64,000 bases of DNA from a bacterium UBP1_UBA4783 (GTDB taxonomy: Bacteria; Krumholzibacteriota; Krumholzibacteriia; Krumholzibacteriales; Krumholzibacteriaceae). Location of the stretch: the NCBI GenBank assembly GCA_002403075.1, contig DHHB01000082.1, positions 42,662 through 106,661 on the forward strand, read 5' to 3'. Below the pieces are notes generated by a model, which ran no database searches, was not told the DNA's origin, and worked only from the letters and a program-made list of their open reading frames with translations. Positions 42,900 through 52,200 of this stretch are shown piece by piece; the stretch's first letter is position 1, and each line of letters opens with the position of its first letter. The position numbers were made by a program, and so were the translations under genes.

Positions 42900-43009
42900 C
42901 CGCAAGAAGGGACTATGGGATGGGGGCAAAACATCCGCATTCTGATTATTGATACGCGTGAGGCGGGGATGAAGTTCCATAAAAATAAAAAAATATTTCG
43001 GGGGTCCCC

Positions 43010-44119
43010 ATGAGGAAGCGGATCGAACGGGCGCTCAAACGCCGTTTCGCCCGGTGCGCCGCGCTTTTTCTCGACCGACGCCGGATCACCCCCGCGGAGC
43101 TCGAAAGGATCGAGATATCGCGCCTTCTCGTCATCCGCCAGCACAACCAGATGGGGGATATGCTGCTCGCCGTGCCGGCGTTCCGGGGTCTTCGCCGCCG
43201 TTTCCCCGGGGCGCGGATATCGCTCGTCGCCGCTCCCGTCAACGCGGCGGCCGCGGCGCGGATCCCGTATATCGACGAGGTGCTGACGTACGCGAAACGG
43301 CGAAACCGGTGGAACCCGTTCGCGCTCCCGGCGTTCGTCGCGGGCCTTCGCAGCCGGCGCTTCGACGCGGTCATCGTGCTCAACACCGTGTCCTTCTCGA
43401 TCACGAGCATGCTGCTCGCCGCGGCGAGCGGCGCGCGCGTCCGTCTCGGGTCGACGAGCCGGCCGTTCGGGCACGATCTTTCCGAGAGGTTCTATCATCT
43501 CGAGTTGCCGCTCCCTCCGCCGGAGGAGCTCGCCGCGATGCACGAAAGCCGGCACAACCTCTATCCGCTCGCACCGATCGGCGTCCGGGAGGACGACCTT
43601 CGATCGATCGTCGTTCCGACGGCGGAGGAGGAGCGGGACGCCGTTCGATTCGTCGCGGCGTCCGTCGGCGACGGGACGCCGTTCGTCGTTGTGCATCCGG
43701 GCGCGGGCAAGCGTGGGAATATCTGGCCTCCCGAGCGTTTCGCCGAGGTCGTCTCGGCGCTTCACGATCGCCGCGGCGCGGGAGCGATCGCCGTGCGCGG
43801 CCCGGTCGACGGCCCCGCCGTCGACGCCTTTCTCCGCTCGTGCAGGGTACGTCCGGCGGTCGTCTCGTCGCCCGGCATCGGATTCCTCGCGAGCCTCATG
43901 AAGCTCGCGTCATGCGTCCTCTGCAACGATACCGGGGTCATGCACGTCGCCGGCGCCGCGGGGGCGCGATGCGTCGCCGTGTTCGGGCCGACGGATCCGC
44001 GCCGCTGGAAGCCCCCGAACGACACGGTCGTCGCCGTGCGCGCCCGGGACGGAAGGGTCGAGTCAGTCGAAGCCGGCGAGGTTCTCGAGGCGGTCGAGCG
44101 CTTACTGGCTCTCCGATAG
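43010..44119 (+). CDS. Glycosyltransferase family 9 (ADP-heptose:LPS heptosyltransferase-like)
   Basis: The 369-residue product has the GT9 two-domain fold: an N-terminal block with RLLVIRQHNQMGDMLLAVPA (about 37-56) and FDAVIVLN, and a C-terminal nucleotide-sugar domain with VVVHPGAGKRGNIWPPERFAEV (about 226-245) and CNDTGVMHVAGAAG. It transfers a heptose-like sugar to a lipid-linked acceptor; in this organism it may serve LPS core or another surface glycan. The first 35 residues are very basic, consistent with membrane association. Its stop overlaps the stop of the PEGA-kinase gene on the other strand by 18 nt. No other glycan gene is nearby. Confidence 0.88.
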   Translation: MRKRIERALKRRFARCAALFLDRRRITPAELERIEISRLLVIRQHNQMGDMLLAVPAFRGLRRRFPGARISLVAAPVNAAAAARIPYIDEVLTYAKRRNRWNPFALPAFVAGLRSRRFDAVIVLNTVSFSITSMLLAAASGARVRLGSTSRPFGHDLSERFYHLELPLPPPEELAAMHESRHNLYPLAPIGVREDDLRSIVVPTAEEERDAVRFVAASVGDGTPFVVVHPGAGKRGNIWPPERFAEVVSALHDRRGAGAIAVRGPVDGPAVDAFLRSCRVRPAVVSSPGIGFLASLMKLASCVLCNDTGVMHVAGAAGARCVAVFGPTDPRRWKPPNDTVVAVRARDGRVESVEAGEVLEAVERLLALR

Positions 44120-45946
44120 GGGAACGAGGCGGATGGCGAGCGTGAGCGGCTCTCCGTCGGGCACGTTCACGCCGGCGGACCACGAACGGTATCCCGGCTT
44201 TTTCAGCTCCACGCGGTGCGGACCGGGCGCGAGAGGGACGGGCTGAGCGAGCGGGAGCTCGCCCCGGTACGCGCCGTCGACGAAGAGGCGGGCGCCGCGC
44301 TCGGATTTCACGACGAGCGATCCGACGATCTCGGCGAGCACGATGCGGCGGCGCGAGAGCTCGCCTGCGGCGACGCGCACCGTCTCCACGTAATCGCGGT
44401 ATCCATCCCGCCGGACGACGATCTCGTGCGGTCCGGCCGGCAGCTCGAGCATCGATATCCTTCCGGTCGCGGTCTGCGGTTCGCCGTCGACGATGATCGA
44501 GGCGGCGGGTTCTACCGAGACGTCGAGGAATCCCGTTTGCGCGCGCGGCGGGGGCGCCTCGCGCGAGGGGCGCGCATCAGCGGGGAGCGGCGCCGCGGCC
44601 GCCGGTTTTCCGCCGGAGGGGGCCGCGACGGGAAACGGGATGTCCACGCCGCGGTCGGCGTCGCGCTCGACGTCGCGCGCGGCGCCGTCCGCGGAATCGG
44701 CTGAAACGCCGGAAAGGGCCGAAGCGTCCGCCGCGGAGCCGGTCCCGATATCCATGAGGGAATCGGCCGCGTACGTCCCTCGCGGCGTTCCGGCCTCGAT
44801 GACCGCGCCGGCCGCGGTCTCGACCGGGACCGTCTCGCCTATCGGCGTCATCGTGACGCCGGGCAGCGGCTCGCCGATCGAGGCCGGGATCGCCTCGCGT
44901 CGAGGCTGAGCCGGATCGGGGAAGCCCGCGCGGATCGATTGCGGCAGCGCGCCGAGGAAGCCCGTGTGCACGGCGGCGAGGCCGAGCACTGCGGCGGCTC
45001 CCGCGGCGATCGCCGCCGCGCGGACGGGGGAGCTCGCGCGGCGCTTTCCGGGGCGGCGCAGGACGCGGCGCGGGGCGGCGTCCTCTCCGCACGCGAGAAG
45101 GCGCAGCCGCGCGCGGGCGGAGGCGATCGTCTCGGGATCGAGCGCGGCCTCGATCGCGGAGGCCATCTCGGCGGCGTCCCGGAAGCGCTTCGCCGGATCG
45201 AGCTCGAGCGCCCTCATAACGACGGCGTCCGTATCGGGGCGCACGTCTCCTCTCAGGCGTTTCGGCCCCGCCGAGACGCCGTTCAGTATCTTCCGTATCA
45301 CCGCCGCGTAGGTCTCTCCGAAAAAGGGCTGCGCGCCGGTGAGCGCTTCGTAGCAGATCGTGCCGAGAGAGAACAGATCGCTCCGGCCGTCGATCGCCTC
45401 GCCGGCCGCCTGCTCGGGAGACATGTAGAGCGGCGTGCCGAGCAGCGTGGAGGCCAGCGTTTGCTGCGCTTCGGGACGGTGGAGCTTCGCGAGGCCGAAG
45501 TCCGTTATGACGACCCGTCCGTCGCGTCCGATCATGACGTTCGCGGGCTTGATGTCGCGATGGACGACGCCGCGCCGGTGGGCGTGGTCGAGCCCGAGGC
45601 AGATCTCGCGGGCGACGAGCAGCGCGAGATCGTCTCCGAGGACCGGTCTCGCGGCAAGAACCTCCTTGAGACTCGGCCCGTCGACGTACTCCATGACGAT
45701 GTAGTGGCCGTCGTCGTCTCGTCCGAAATCGATGATGCGCACGATGTTCGCGTGGTCGAGCCGCGCTGCGGCCTTCGCCTCGGTCGCGAACCGCTCGGCG
45801 AAGCCGGGCTCGGCGGCGAGGTGGGCGTGCAGACGCTTGACGACGACGGGTCGGTCGAGGGAGACCTGCACGGCCTTGAAGAGCGCGGCCGTGCCGCCCG
45901 TCGCGAGCGCGCGTTCGATCCGGTACGTTTCGTCGATCTTATTCAT
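44102..45946 (-). CDS. Ser/Thr protein kinase with C-terminal PEGA domains
   Basis: The 614-residue product has a kinase domain (about 1-265) with catalytic HRDIKPANV, DFGLAKL and SPEQAA, and the Lys of VVVKRL. Its glycine loop is unusual (ATGGTAALF in place of GxGxxGxV). A membrane segment is at about 305-330, followed by a Pro/Ala-rich linker and two PEGA domains (about 465-610; SIIVDGEPQTATG and ARLFVDGAYRGELPL). PEGA domains lie outside the cytoplasm and probably bind cell-surface components. It is the last gene of a five-gene unit; its ATG overlaps the phosphoesterase stop by 4 nt. Confidence 0.92.
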   Translation of the reverse strand: MNKIDETYRIERALATGGTAALFKAVQVSLDRPVVVKRLHAHLAAEPGFAERFATEAKAAARLDHANIVRIIDFGRDDDGHYIVMEYVDGPSLKEVLAARPVLGDDLALLVAREICLGLDHAHRRGVVHRDIKPANVMIGRDGRVVITDFGLAKLHRPEAQQTLASTLLGTPLYMSPEQAAGEAIDGRSDLFSLGTICYEALTGAQPFFGETYAAVIRKILNGVSAGPKRLRGDVRPDTDAVVMRALELDPAKRFRDAAEMASAIEAALDPETIASARARLRLLACGEDAAPRRVLRRPGKRRASSPVRAAAIAAGAAAVLGLAAVHTGFLGALPQSIRAGFPDPAQPRREAIPASIGEPLPGVTMTPIGETVPVETAAGAVIEAGTPRGTYAADSLMDIGTGSAADASALSGVSADSADGAARDVERDADRGVDIPFPVAAPSGGKPAAAAPLPADARPSREAPPPRAQTGFLDVSVEPAASIIVDGEPQTATGRISMLELPAGPHEIVVRRDGYRDYVETVRVAAGELSRRRIVLAEIVGSLVVKSERGARLFVDGAYRGELPLAQPVPLAPGPHRVELKKPGYRSWSAGVNVPDGEPLTLAIRLVPLSESQ

Positions 45947-46671
45947 CGCGCCGTCGCGAGCCGCGCCGCGAGCGATTCCGGCAGGCCCGCGCTCCGTATC
46001 TTTTCCTGCGCGCCCCGGACGTCGTACGGGATGCGCCTGATGACGATGGTGCCCTTGTGCTCGTCGAGCAGAGCGAAGCTCGCCGCGGCGACGCCGTCCC
46101 GCGGCTGTCCGACGCTTCCCACGTTGACGAGATATCGCGATCCGGGAGCGACCGCGGCGAACGGAGAACGCAGGACGCGCGACCCCCGCGCGTCGTCGCG
46201 CTCGATGATGCCGGGCACGTGGGTATGTCCGATGAAGACGAAACGTTCCGTCGTTCCCCCGAGGATCGCGTTCGCCTGGTTGAGCGTATAGACGTATTCC
46301 CAGCCCATCGGCGCCGTCGGCGAGGCGTGCGCGAAAACGCAATCGCCGTGGCGGCGGATCGTGTCGTACTCTCCGAGGAGCTCGAGGCTCGACAGATCGA
46401 TCGCGCGGCATGTCCACAGGATCGCCCGCTCGGCCGCCTCGCCGAACGCGTCGGTGTCGATGAGCCCGGCCGCCGCGGCGTCGTGGTTGCCGGCGATCCG
46501 GATGGCGGCCCGCTCCTGCACGAGCGCGACGCACTCGTTCGGATTGGCTCCGTACCCGACGACGTCGCCGAGCGAGACGACGACGTCCGGGCGGAGCCGT
46601 TCCGCCTCCTCGAGGACCCGCTCGAGGGCCTCGACGTTTCCGTGCACGTCCGAGAATACGAGGTATCTCAT
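45943..46671 (-). CDS. Calcineurin-like metallophosphoesterase (YfcE/MJ0936 type)
   Basis: The 242-residue protein has the dimetal site motifs of the phosphodiesterase family: FSDVHGN (7-13), SLGDVVGYG, GNHD and IGHTHVPG. It is the single-domain type that hydrolyses phosphodiesters or phosphoproteins. Lying between an FHA gene and a kinase gene with a 4-nt overlap, it could serve as the phosphatase of the kinase circuit, which is inference; its fold is not the PP2C type usually paired with PknB kinases. The in-frame extension upstream to 47697 lacks similarity and was not used. Confidence 0.88.
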   Translation of the reverse strand: MRYLVFSDVHGNVEALERVLEEAERLRPDVVVSLGDVVGYGANPNECVALVQERAAIRIAGNHDAAAAGLIDTDAFGEAAERAILWTCRAIDLSSLELLGEYDTIRRHGDCVFAHASPTAPMGWEYVYTLNQANAILGGTTERFVFIGHTHVPGIIERDDARGSRVLRSPFAAVAPGSRYLVNVGSVGQPRDGVAAASFALLDEHKGTIVIRRIPYDVRGAQEKIRSAGLPESLAARLATAR

Positions 46672-46673
46672 GG

Positions 46674-48011
46674 CTATTCCTTGAAGACGAACTCTTCGGC
46701 GCCGATCGCGATGAGATCGTCGCGCTCGAGGATCTTCTCGTCGGTTTCCTCGCCGTTCACCCTCACGCGGGCGCCTCCGCGCCTCATGAGCACCCAGTCG
46801 TCTCCCGCCCGCACGATCTCGATCCGCACGCGCGGGGCGAAGAGCCCGCCGACGCGTATATCCGCGTCTCTCGCCCGCCCGATCACGGTCCGTTCCTTCG
46901 CGAGCGGGTACTCCTCTTGCGCCGTTTTCCGGAAAAGCCGCGGATCGGGCGGCGGATCCTCTCCGGCGCCCGATCCGGGACGGGGAGGCCCGGCCGCGCG
47001 GAACTGCGGAACGACGATCGTCTGGTCGAGCTCGCCGGCGGATGCGCCCTCGAGCGTCGGAATTTGAAACAGGATGTCGTACTTGCCGACCGATATGACG
47101 TCTCCGTCCGCGAGGCGGGCCGAGGTGACGGGGGCCCCGTTCAGCATCGTGCCGTTCCTGCTCGCGAGATCCCTCACGACGTATCCGTCGCCGCTCGCGG
47201 CGACGGCGGCGTGCGAGCGGGAGACGCTCAGATTGTCGATCACGACGTCGTTGTCGGGAAGGCGTCCGATGGTGACTTCCTGCCCGGAGAACGGGTACGT
47301 CCGCAGCGGTCTTCCCTTGAGCCGCACGACGAGCCTGGGCGGCTGGCTCAGGAAGAACGACGCGATCGATCCCGCGTAGCCGGCGGGGACCGCCCGCACG
47401 TCCTCCGCGTGGGTGACGGAGAGGTCGGTGAAGAGGCAGAGCTCGAGCGGATGCTTCGCCGAAATCGTGTAGACGGCGACGAGAAAATCCTCGCGGGCGG
47501 CCGCGCGTCCGGCCGCCTCGAAGCGGCCGCGGCGGCAGAAGACGGGGGCGCCGGCCTGGCAGCGGAGCACGATGAGGTCCGCGCGGTCGCGCGCGGTGAG
47601 GACGGCGCTCGCGCGGTCCGTTTCCGTGCGGTCGAGGAGCTCGTCGAGATCGACGAGCGTCGAAGCGACGCGCAGCTCGGGTTTCTTCTGTCCCCATACG
47701 AGGAGCGAATGGAAGAGGGCGAGGTCCGTGCGGTACGCGACGATCTGCGGGAACTGCATGCGTCGCAGGCGCGAGAAGAACTCGCGCAACGGCACGGCGC
47801 GCACCCGGTCGCCGTCGTGAGCCCCGGCCCAGTAGATCTGTCCCTCGTTGAGGAACAGGAAATACTGGATGTCCCCGCTCGAGACCTCGATCACGACCGG
47901 CGCCGCGCGGCTCGCCGCGAGCTGCCCGCGGCAGAGTGCGTCGAAATCCTCCGGGTCGAGATCGCGCGGCTCGAGCAGGACCGATCCGTATGGAATTTGC
48001 AGCCGAACCAT
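46674..48011 (-). CDS. Protein with two FHA domains
   Basis: The 445-residue product has an N-terminal domain of about 200 residues that resembles a DUF4388/PATAN-type sensor (VIEVSSGDIQYFLFLNEGQIYWA). A canonical FHA domain follows (about 238-325: TIGRLPDNDVVID, SRSHAAV, SRNGTMLNG), then a Pro-rich linker and a second, weaker FHA-like domain (about 375-445: TVIGRARDADI, but without the SxxH segment intact). FHA domains bind phosphothreonine, so it is likely read by the kinase encoded two genes downstream. It ends 2 nt before the phosphoesterase ATG. Confidence 0.85.
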   Translation of the reverse strand: MVRLQIPYGSVLLEPRDLDPEDFDALCRGQLAASRAAPVVIEVSSGDIQYFLFLNEGQIYWAGAHDGDRVRAVPLREFFSRLRRMQFPQIVAYRTDLALFHSLLVWGQKKPELRVASTLVDLDELLDRTETDRASAVLTARDRADLIVLRCQAGAPVFCRRGRFEAAGRAAAREDFLVAVYTISAKHPLELCLFTDLSVTHAEDVRAVPAGYAGSIASFFLSQPPRLVVRLKGRPLRTYPFSGQEVTIGRLPDNDVVIDNLSVSRSHAAVAASGDGYVVRDLASRNGTMLNGAPVTSARLADGDVISVGKYDILFQIPTLEGASAGELDQTIVVPQFRAAGPPRPGSGAGEDPPPDPRLFRKTAQEEYPLAKERTVIGRARDADIRVGGLFAPRVRIEIVRAGDDWVLMRRGGARVRVNGEETDEKILERDDLIAIGAEEFVFKE

Positions 48012-48036
48012 CGTGCGGTCTCCCAGCCGGCGGGCG

Positions 48037-49233
48037 CTACTTCACCTCTGCGTGAAAGCGCTTGAGGTTGCGCTTCGCCTTCTCGTTCGCCGGATCGATC
48101 TCGAGGGCCCGTTTCCAGGCGCCGATCGCGTCCTCGATCCGCTTCATCTTGTAGTAGGCGTTGCCGAGGTTCGTGTAGGCGGAGGAGTTGTTCGCGCTCC
48201 GGCCGATCGCCTCGTTGTACATCTCGATCGCTTCGTCGTACGAGCCGAGACGGTAGAATACGTAGCCGAGGTTGTTGTACGCGGCCGCGAGCTCCGGTTC
48301 GATTTCGATCGCCTTCCGGAAGGCCTCGGTCGCCCGTTTCGCGTCGTTCGTCTCCGTGTAGGCGAGGCCGAGGTTGTTGTACGCCTCGGTCATCGCCGGT
48401 TCGATCTCGACCGCCTTGCGGAACAGCTCGAGAGCCTTTTCGTACTGGCCGTTGTGGTACGCCATGACGCCGGCGTTGTTGTGCCGCCGCGCTTCCGCGG
48501 TTCGGCGCTTGCGGCTCTCCTCCTCGATGCTCCGCTTCTGGTTCTCGACGACCTGCATGACCCCCTCGTGGCTGCGGGTCAGCTCGTCGACGAGCCGCCG
48601 GTTCTCGGCGAGGCCCGTCTCGAGCCCCGAGGCGTTCGTCGATATGGCGTCCTTCCACGAGGCGATCTCTCCGCGGAACGCGGCGACGCTCTCCGCGCTC
48701 GATTCGATCTTCCTCTCGATCTCCTCGCTCCGCGCGTCGAGCGTGAGGGAAAGGGCCTCGATCGCCGTGTCCCGCTCCCCGGCCGTCGAACGAACGAGCT
48801 CTCGCAGCTCCTCGAATCCGCGCGAGACGCCCGTCGAGAGCTCCTCGAGGCGCGCGGCGTGCTTCGTTTCAAGCTCCGCGAACAGGTCGCGGATCGTATC
48901 CGCGGACCCGTCCTGCGCCTGCGGCCGTTCCGACAGGACGCGGTCGAGGCGACACTCGTTCGCCGCGTCGTCGTGGAACCGGCAGAGATCTCCGAGACAC
49001 TCGACGCGCCCGCGGTAGGCCTTGGCGATGAAACGCACGGCCGTTCCGGATTCGGCGGCTTCGTCGAGCGGCGTCTCGTCGGGCGGCTTCGACTCCGGAT
49101 TGATGAAGAGCAGATCCTTCGTCGCTTCCGGCGCCGGACCCTCGCGGGGGGGCTCGACGTCGTCGAGCTCGCGAACGAGAACGTTCGCGTCCTCGAGCAT
49201 GCATGTCTGCGTGACGAGCGGGCAGATCTTCAT
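48037..49233 (-). CDS. TPR/coiled-coil protein with Cys-rich N-terminus
   Basis: The 398-residue product has an N-terminal region with five Cys (CPLVTQTC at 4-11, CLGDLCRFHDDAANEC at about 79-94), a long predicted coiled coil (about 105-245, Glu/Arg/Ala-rich), and four TPRs (about 245-390: HNNAGVMAYHNGQYEKAL, AYNNLGLAYTE, AYNNLGYVFYR, AYTNLGNAYYK). The Cys pattern might bind zinc or an iron-sulfur cluster; that is a guess. It has no signal peptide. AAAGGAG precedes ATG 49233. It lies 23 nt after the large TPR gene and 25 nt before the FHA gene. Confidence 0.85.
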   Translation of the reverse strand: MKICPLVTQTCMLEDANVLVRELDDVEPPREGPAPEATKDLLFINPESKPPDETPLDEAAESGTAVRFIAKAYRGRVECLGDLCRFHDDAANECRLDRVLSERPQAQDGSADTIRDLFAELETKHAARLEELSTGVSRGFEELRELVRSTAGERDTAIEALSLTLDARSEEIERKIESSAESVAAFRGEIASWKDAISTNASGLETGLAENRRLVDELTRSHEGVMQVVENQKRSIEEESRKRRTAEARRHNNAGVMAYHNGQYEKALELFRKAVEIEPAMTEAYNNLGLAYTETNDAKRATEAFRKAIEIEPELAAAYNNLGYVFYRLGSYDEAIEMYNEAIGRSANNSSAYTNLGNAYYKMKRIEDAIGAWKRALEIDPANEKAKRNLKRFHAEVK

Positions 49234-49256
49234 GATCGTTCTCCTTTGCGTGTCGT

Positions 49257-52200
49257 TCAAATCGATTCCGTTTTTTCGATCGTGTATGCCGGCTCCCCGC
49301 ACGATTCGGCGAGGAACGCGGCGTAGTTGCGCGTCGCGCGCTCGCGACTGTCGTCCGTTCCGTCGAGAGCCGCGGCCGCCGCGAATATCGCCGCGGCGCG
49401 GCCGCTGTCCCCCGCGCGCTCGCGCGCGGTTCCCTCGAGGTAGAGCGCGGCCCGTTTCGCCCCGGGAGAGATCGCGTCGTCCCCGGCCGCGCCCGCGAGG
49501 GCGGCGCACGCGAGGAACGGGCGATCCATGGCGAGGTAGACCCGGCCGAGGAGCATCGCACGCTCGGTTCTCGGCGGCGCGGCGTTCGTGATCGCCTCGA
49601 GCGCCTCGGCGCCTCTGCCCCGCTCGAGGAGCAGCTCGACGAGAAGCTCGACGCCGTCCGCGGACTTTCCCGGTTCGGCCGCGCGGGAGGAGAGAGAGGC
49701 GATCGCGCGGTCCCCCCACGCGAGATACGATCGTTCGATGCGCTCGTAGACGGCAGCCCGGTCCGGCGCCGCGGCGAGCGCCTCGTCGAATATGCGGGAG
49801 GCGCGTTCGGAGCGTCCCTCCCCGCGCAGGATCTCGGCGAGCTCGATCGCGAGATCGAGCGAGTCGGGTCCGCCGAGAACGTTTCTGCCGCGCTCGATGA
49901 AGCGCTCCGCCTCGTCGATCCGGCCCGCCGCCGCGAGACGCTGCGCGCCGAGCGAGAAATGCTCCCGTCGCGGCGCGCGGCCGGCGAGCGCGGCGAGGCG
50001 CGGAACGATATCGTCCACGAGGGCGGCGCCGGGATCGGCGACGGCGCCGATAGCGGCGAACGCCTCGTCGAACCGGCCGGCGGCGACGAGGCAGTCGGCG
50101 GCGAGAAGCGATTTCGCCGCGGCGAGGCCGTCCGGCCACGGGCGCCGGTCGAGCACGGCGACGATCTCCCCCGCGAGCGAGGCGTCTCGTTCGAGCGACG
50201 CGCGAAGGCGCGCGAGGGCTTTCTCGTCCTCCCCGGCGCGCGCCATGAGCGCGCCGTAGCGGAGAAGAAAGCCGCCGTCCTCGCCGTGCGCGGCGAGGAA
50301 CGGCTCGACGACCGCCGCGAGCGCCGCCGGATCGCCGGTTTCGTCGGCGAGGAGACGCGAGAGGGCCTCGCGCGAGCGGGCCGGATCGCCGGCGTCGAGA
50401 TGCATCCGGGCGAGCATCGCGTTCGCGTCGATCTGGGACGGAGAGTCGGCGACGATGCCCTGGAGGACGTCCTTCACGGCCGGGCCGGCGCCCGCGTCGC
50501 GCTGGAGCAGCGAGGCGAGGAGCGCCGCAGTCTCCGCGTACCGCTCTTGGCGCGCGAGTATGCGCGCGTGGAGAAGTCCGAGATCCGCGTCTCCGGGCGA
50601 GGTCGATCTCGCCCGCTCGAGCGACGCGGACAGGTCGGCGAGCGATTCGACGGAGCCGCTCTCGGCGGACGCGAAGAGGCGGAGCGCCTCCGCGCGGCGT
50701 CCCTCGAGCCAGAGGATCTCGCCGAGGAACGCCGCGATTCTCCACGGCTCCACGGCGAGCGGCAGGATCAATTCGAGCGTGCGCTTCACGGGACCGCTGT
50801 GGTCCGTGGAGAGATCGAGGCATCGCCTGAACGAATCGACGGCCTCGCGTTCGCGCCCGAGCACGGCGAGCGACCGGCCGAGCAGGAGGTGCGAGCGCGG
50901 TTCGCGCGGATCCCGCTCGACGATCGCGCGGAGCTCGCTTTCGATTCCTCGGGCGTCGGGCCGGTCGGCCCCGAGGGCGGCCTCGAGGCAGCGGAGCGCC
51001 TCTTCGAACGCCCCTTCCGCCGAGGCGATGCGCGCGCCGTGGAGATGGAGCCCAGCGGCCGCCTGCGGCGGCAGGGACGCGAGAGCGCGCTTCAGGATCT
51101 CCTTCGCGAGGCCGGCGCGGCGCATCGAGAGCGCCGTCGAGAGCATCGCGTCCCAGATCGCCGCGTTTCCCGGATCGCGCTCGACGAGCTTGTCGAAGCG
51201 CTGCATGATGTCGCGTATCTGGCCGGGATCGAGCTCGAGGGTGCGGCCGAGATGCCGCGCCGCCTCGACGAACGATTCCATATCGAGATGGAGGTGATAA
51301 AGAGCGAGGTGCAGCATCGCGCTGCCGCCGAGGCGCGCGGCGGCGCGTCCGTATATGTCGATGAGGCTCCGGCGGAGCCCCTCGTCGAACATCATGAGCT
51401 GGTCGAACTCGAACACCGCCCGTTCGATCTCGCCGCGATAGAGGTGGCCGGTGGCGCGAACGATCCTGAGCGGCTGAGAAAGCTCCTCGTCGGCGGCCAT
51501 AGCGTCGAGCAGGTCGGCGACGAGACGCCAGCGCCCGTCGTCGTCAGCGGCGAGATCGCGGAGCTCGGCGGCGAGCGACTCGTGATCCTCCCGGTTCTCG
51601 CGGCAGAACGCGGCGACGTGCGGAAGCGCCTCCCCGATATTCCCGCTGCGGAGCGCGATGTCGACCGCGGCGACGACGCCGGGGAGCGTGACGCCGCACC
51701 GGTTCATGATCTCTCCGGCGAGCCGCAAAAGCTCGTCCTCCGGGAGTCCGCCGGTCCTGCGGAGAAGTCCGAGCGCCTCCTCGGCGCTTTCGCGGTCCCC
51801 GAGGCGCGCGCGCAGCTCGGCGAGCAGCATGACGAGCTTCGGATCGCGCTCGCGCGGCGGCGCGACGAGCGCCGAGACGGCCTCGACGATGCCGGGGATC
51901 GCGGTCGCGTCCGCGTCCGCGGCGAGCCGCGCGGCGCGCACGGCGTCATCGACGCGCCCTCCCTTCGCGTAGAGTCGCGCGAGCAGCGTTTCTCCCGGGG
52001 CGCTCGGCGCCGTCGATTCGATCCGCTCGAGCCACGCGACGATCGCCTCCGCGCGGGCGGGATCGCGCTCGAGCGATTCCTCGAGCGCCCCGACCGCGTC
52101 CTTCATGCGGCCGAGGGACGCGGCGGCTTCGGCGTATGCGAAGGCGACCCCGCCGAGCGAGAAGAGATCCGCCGGCAGGATGGTGAGCCGCGAAACCGTC

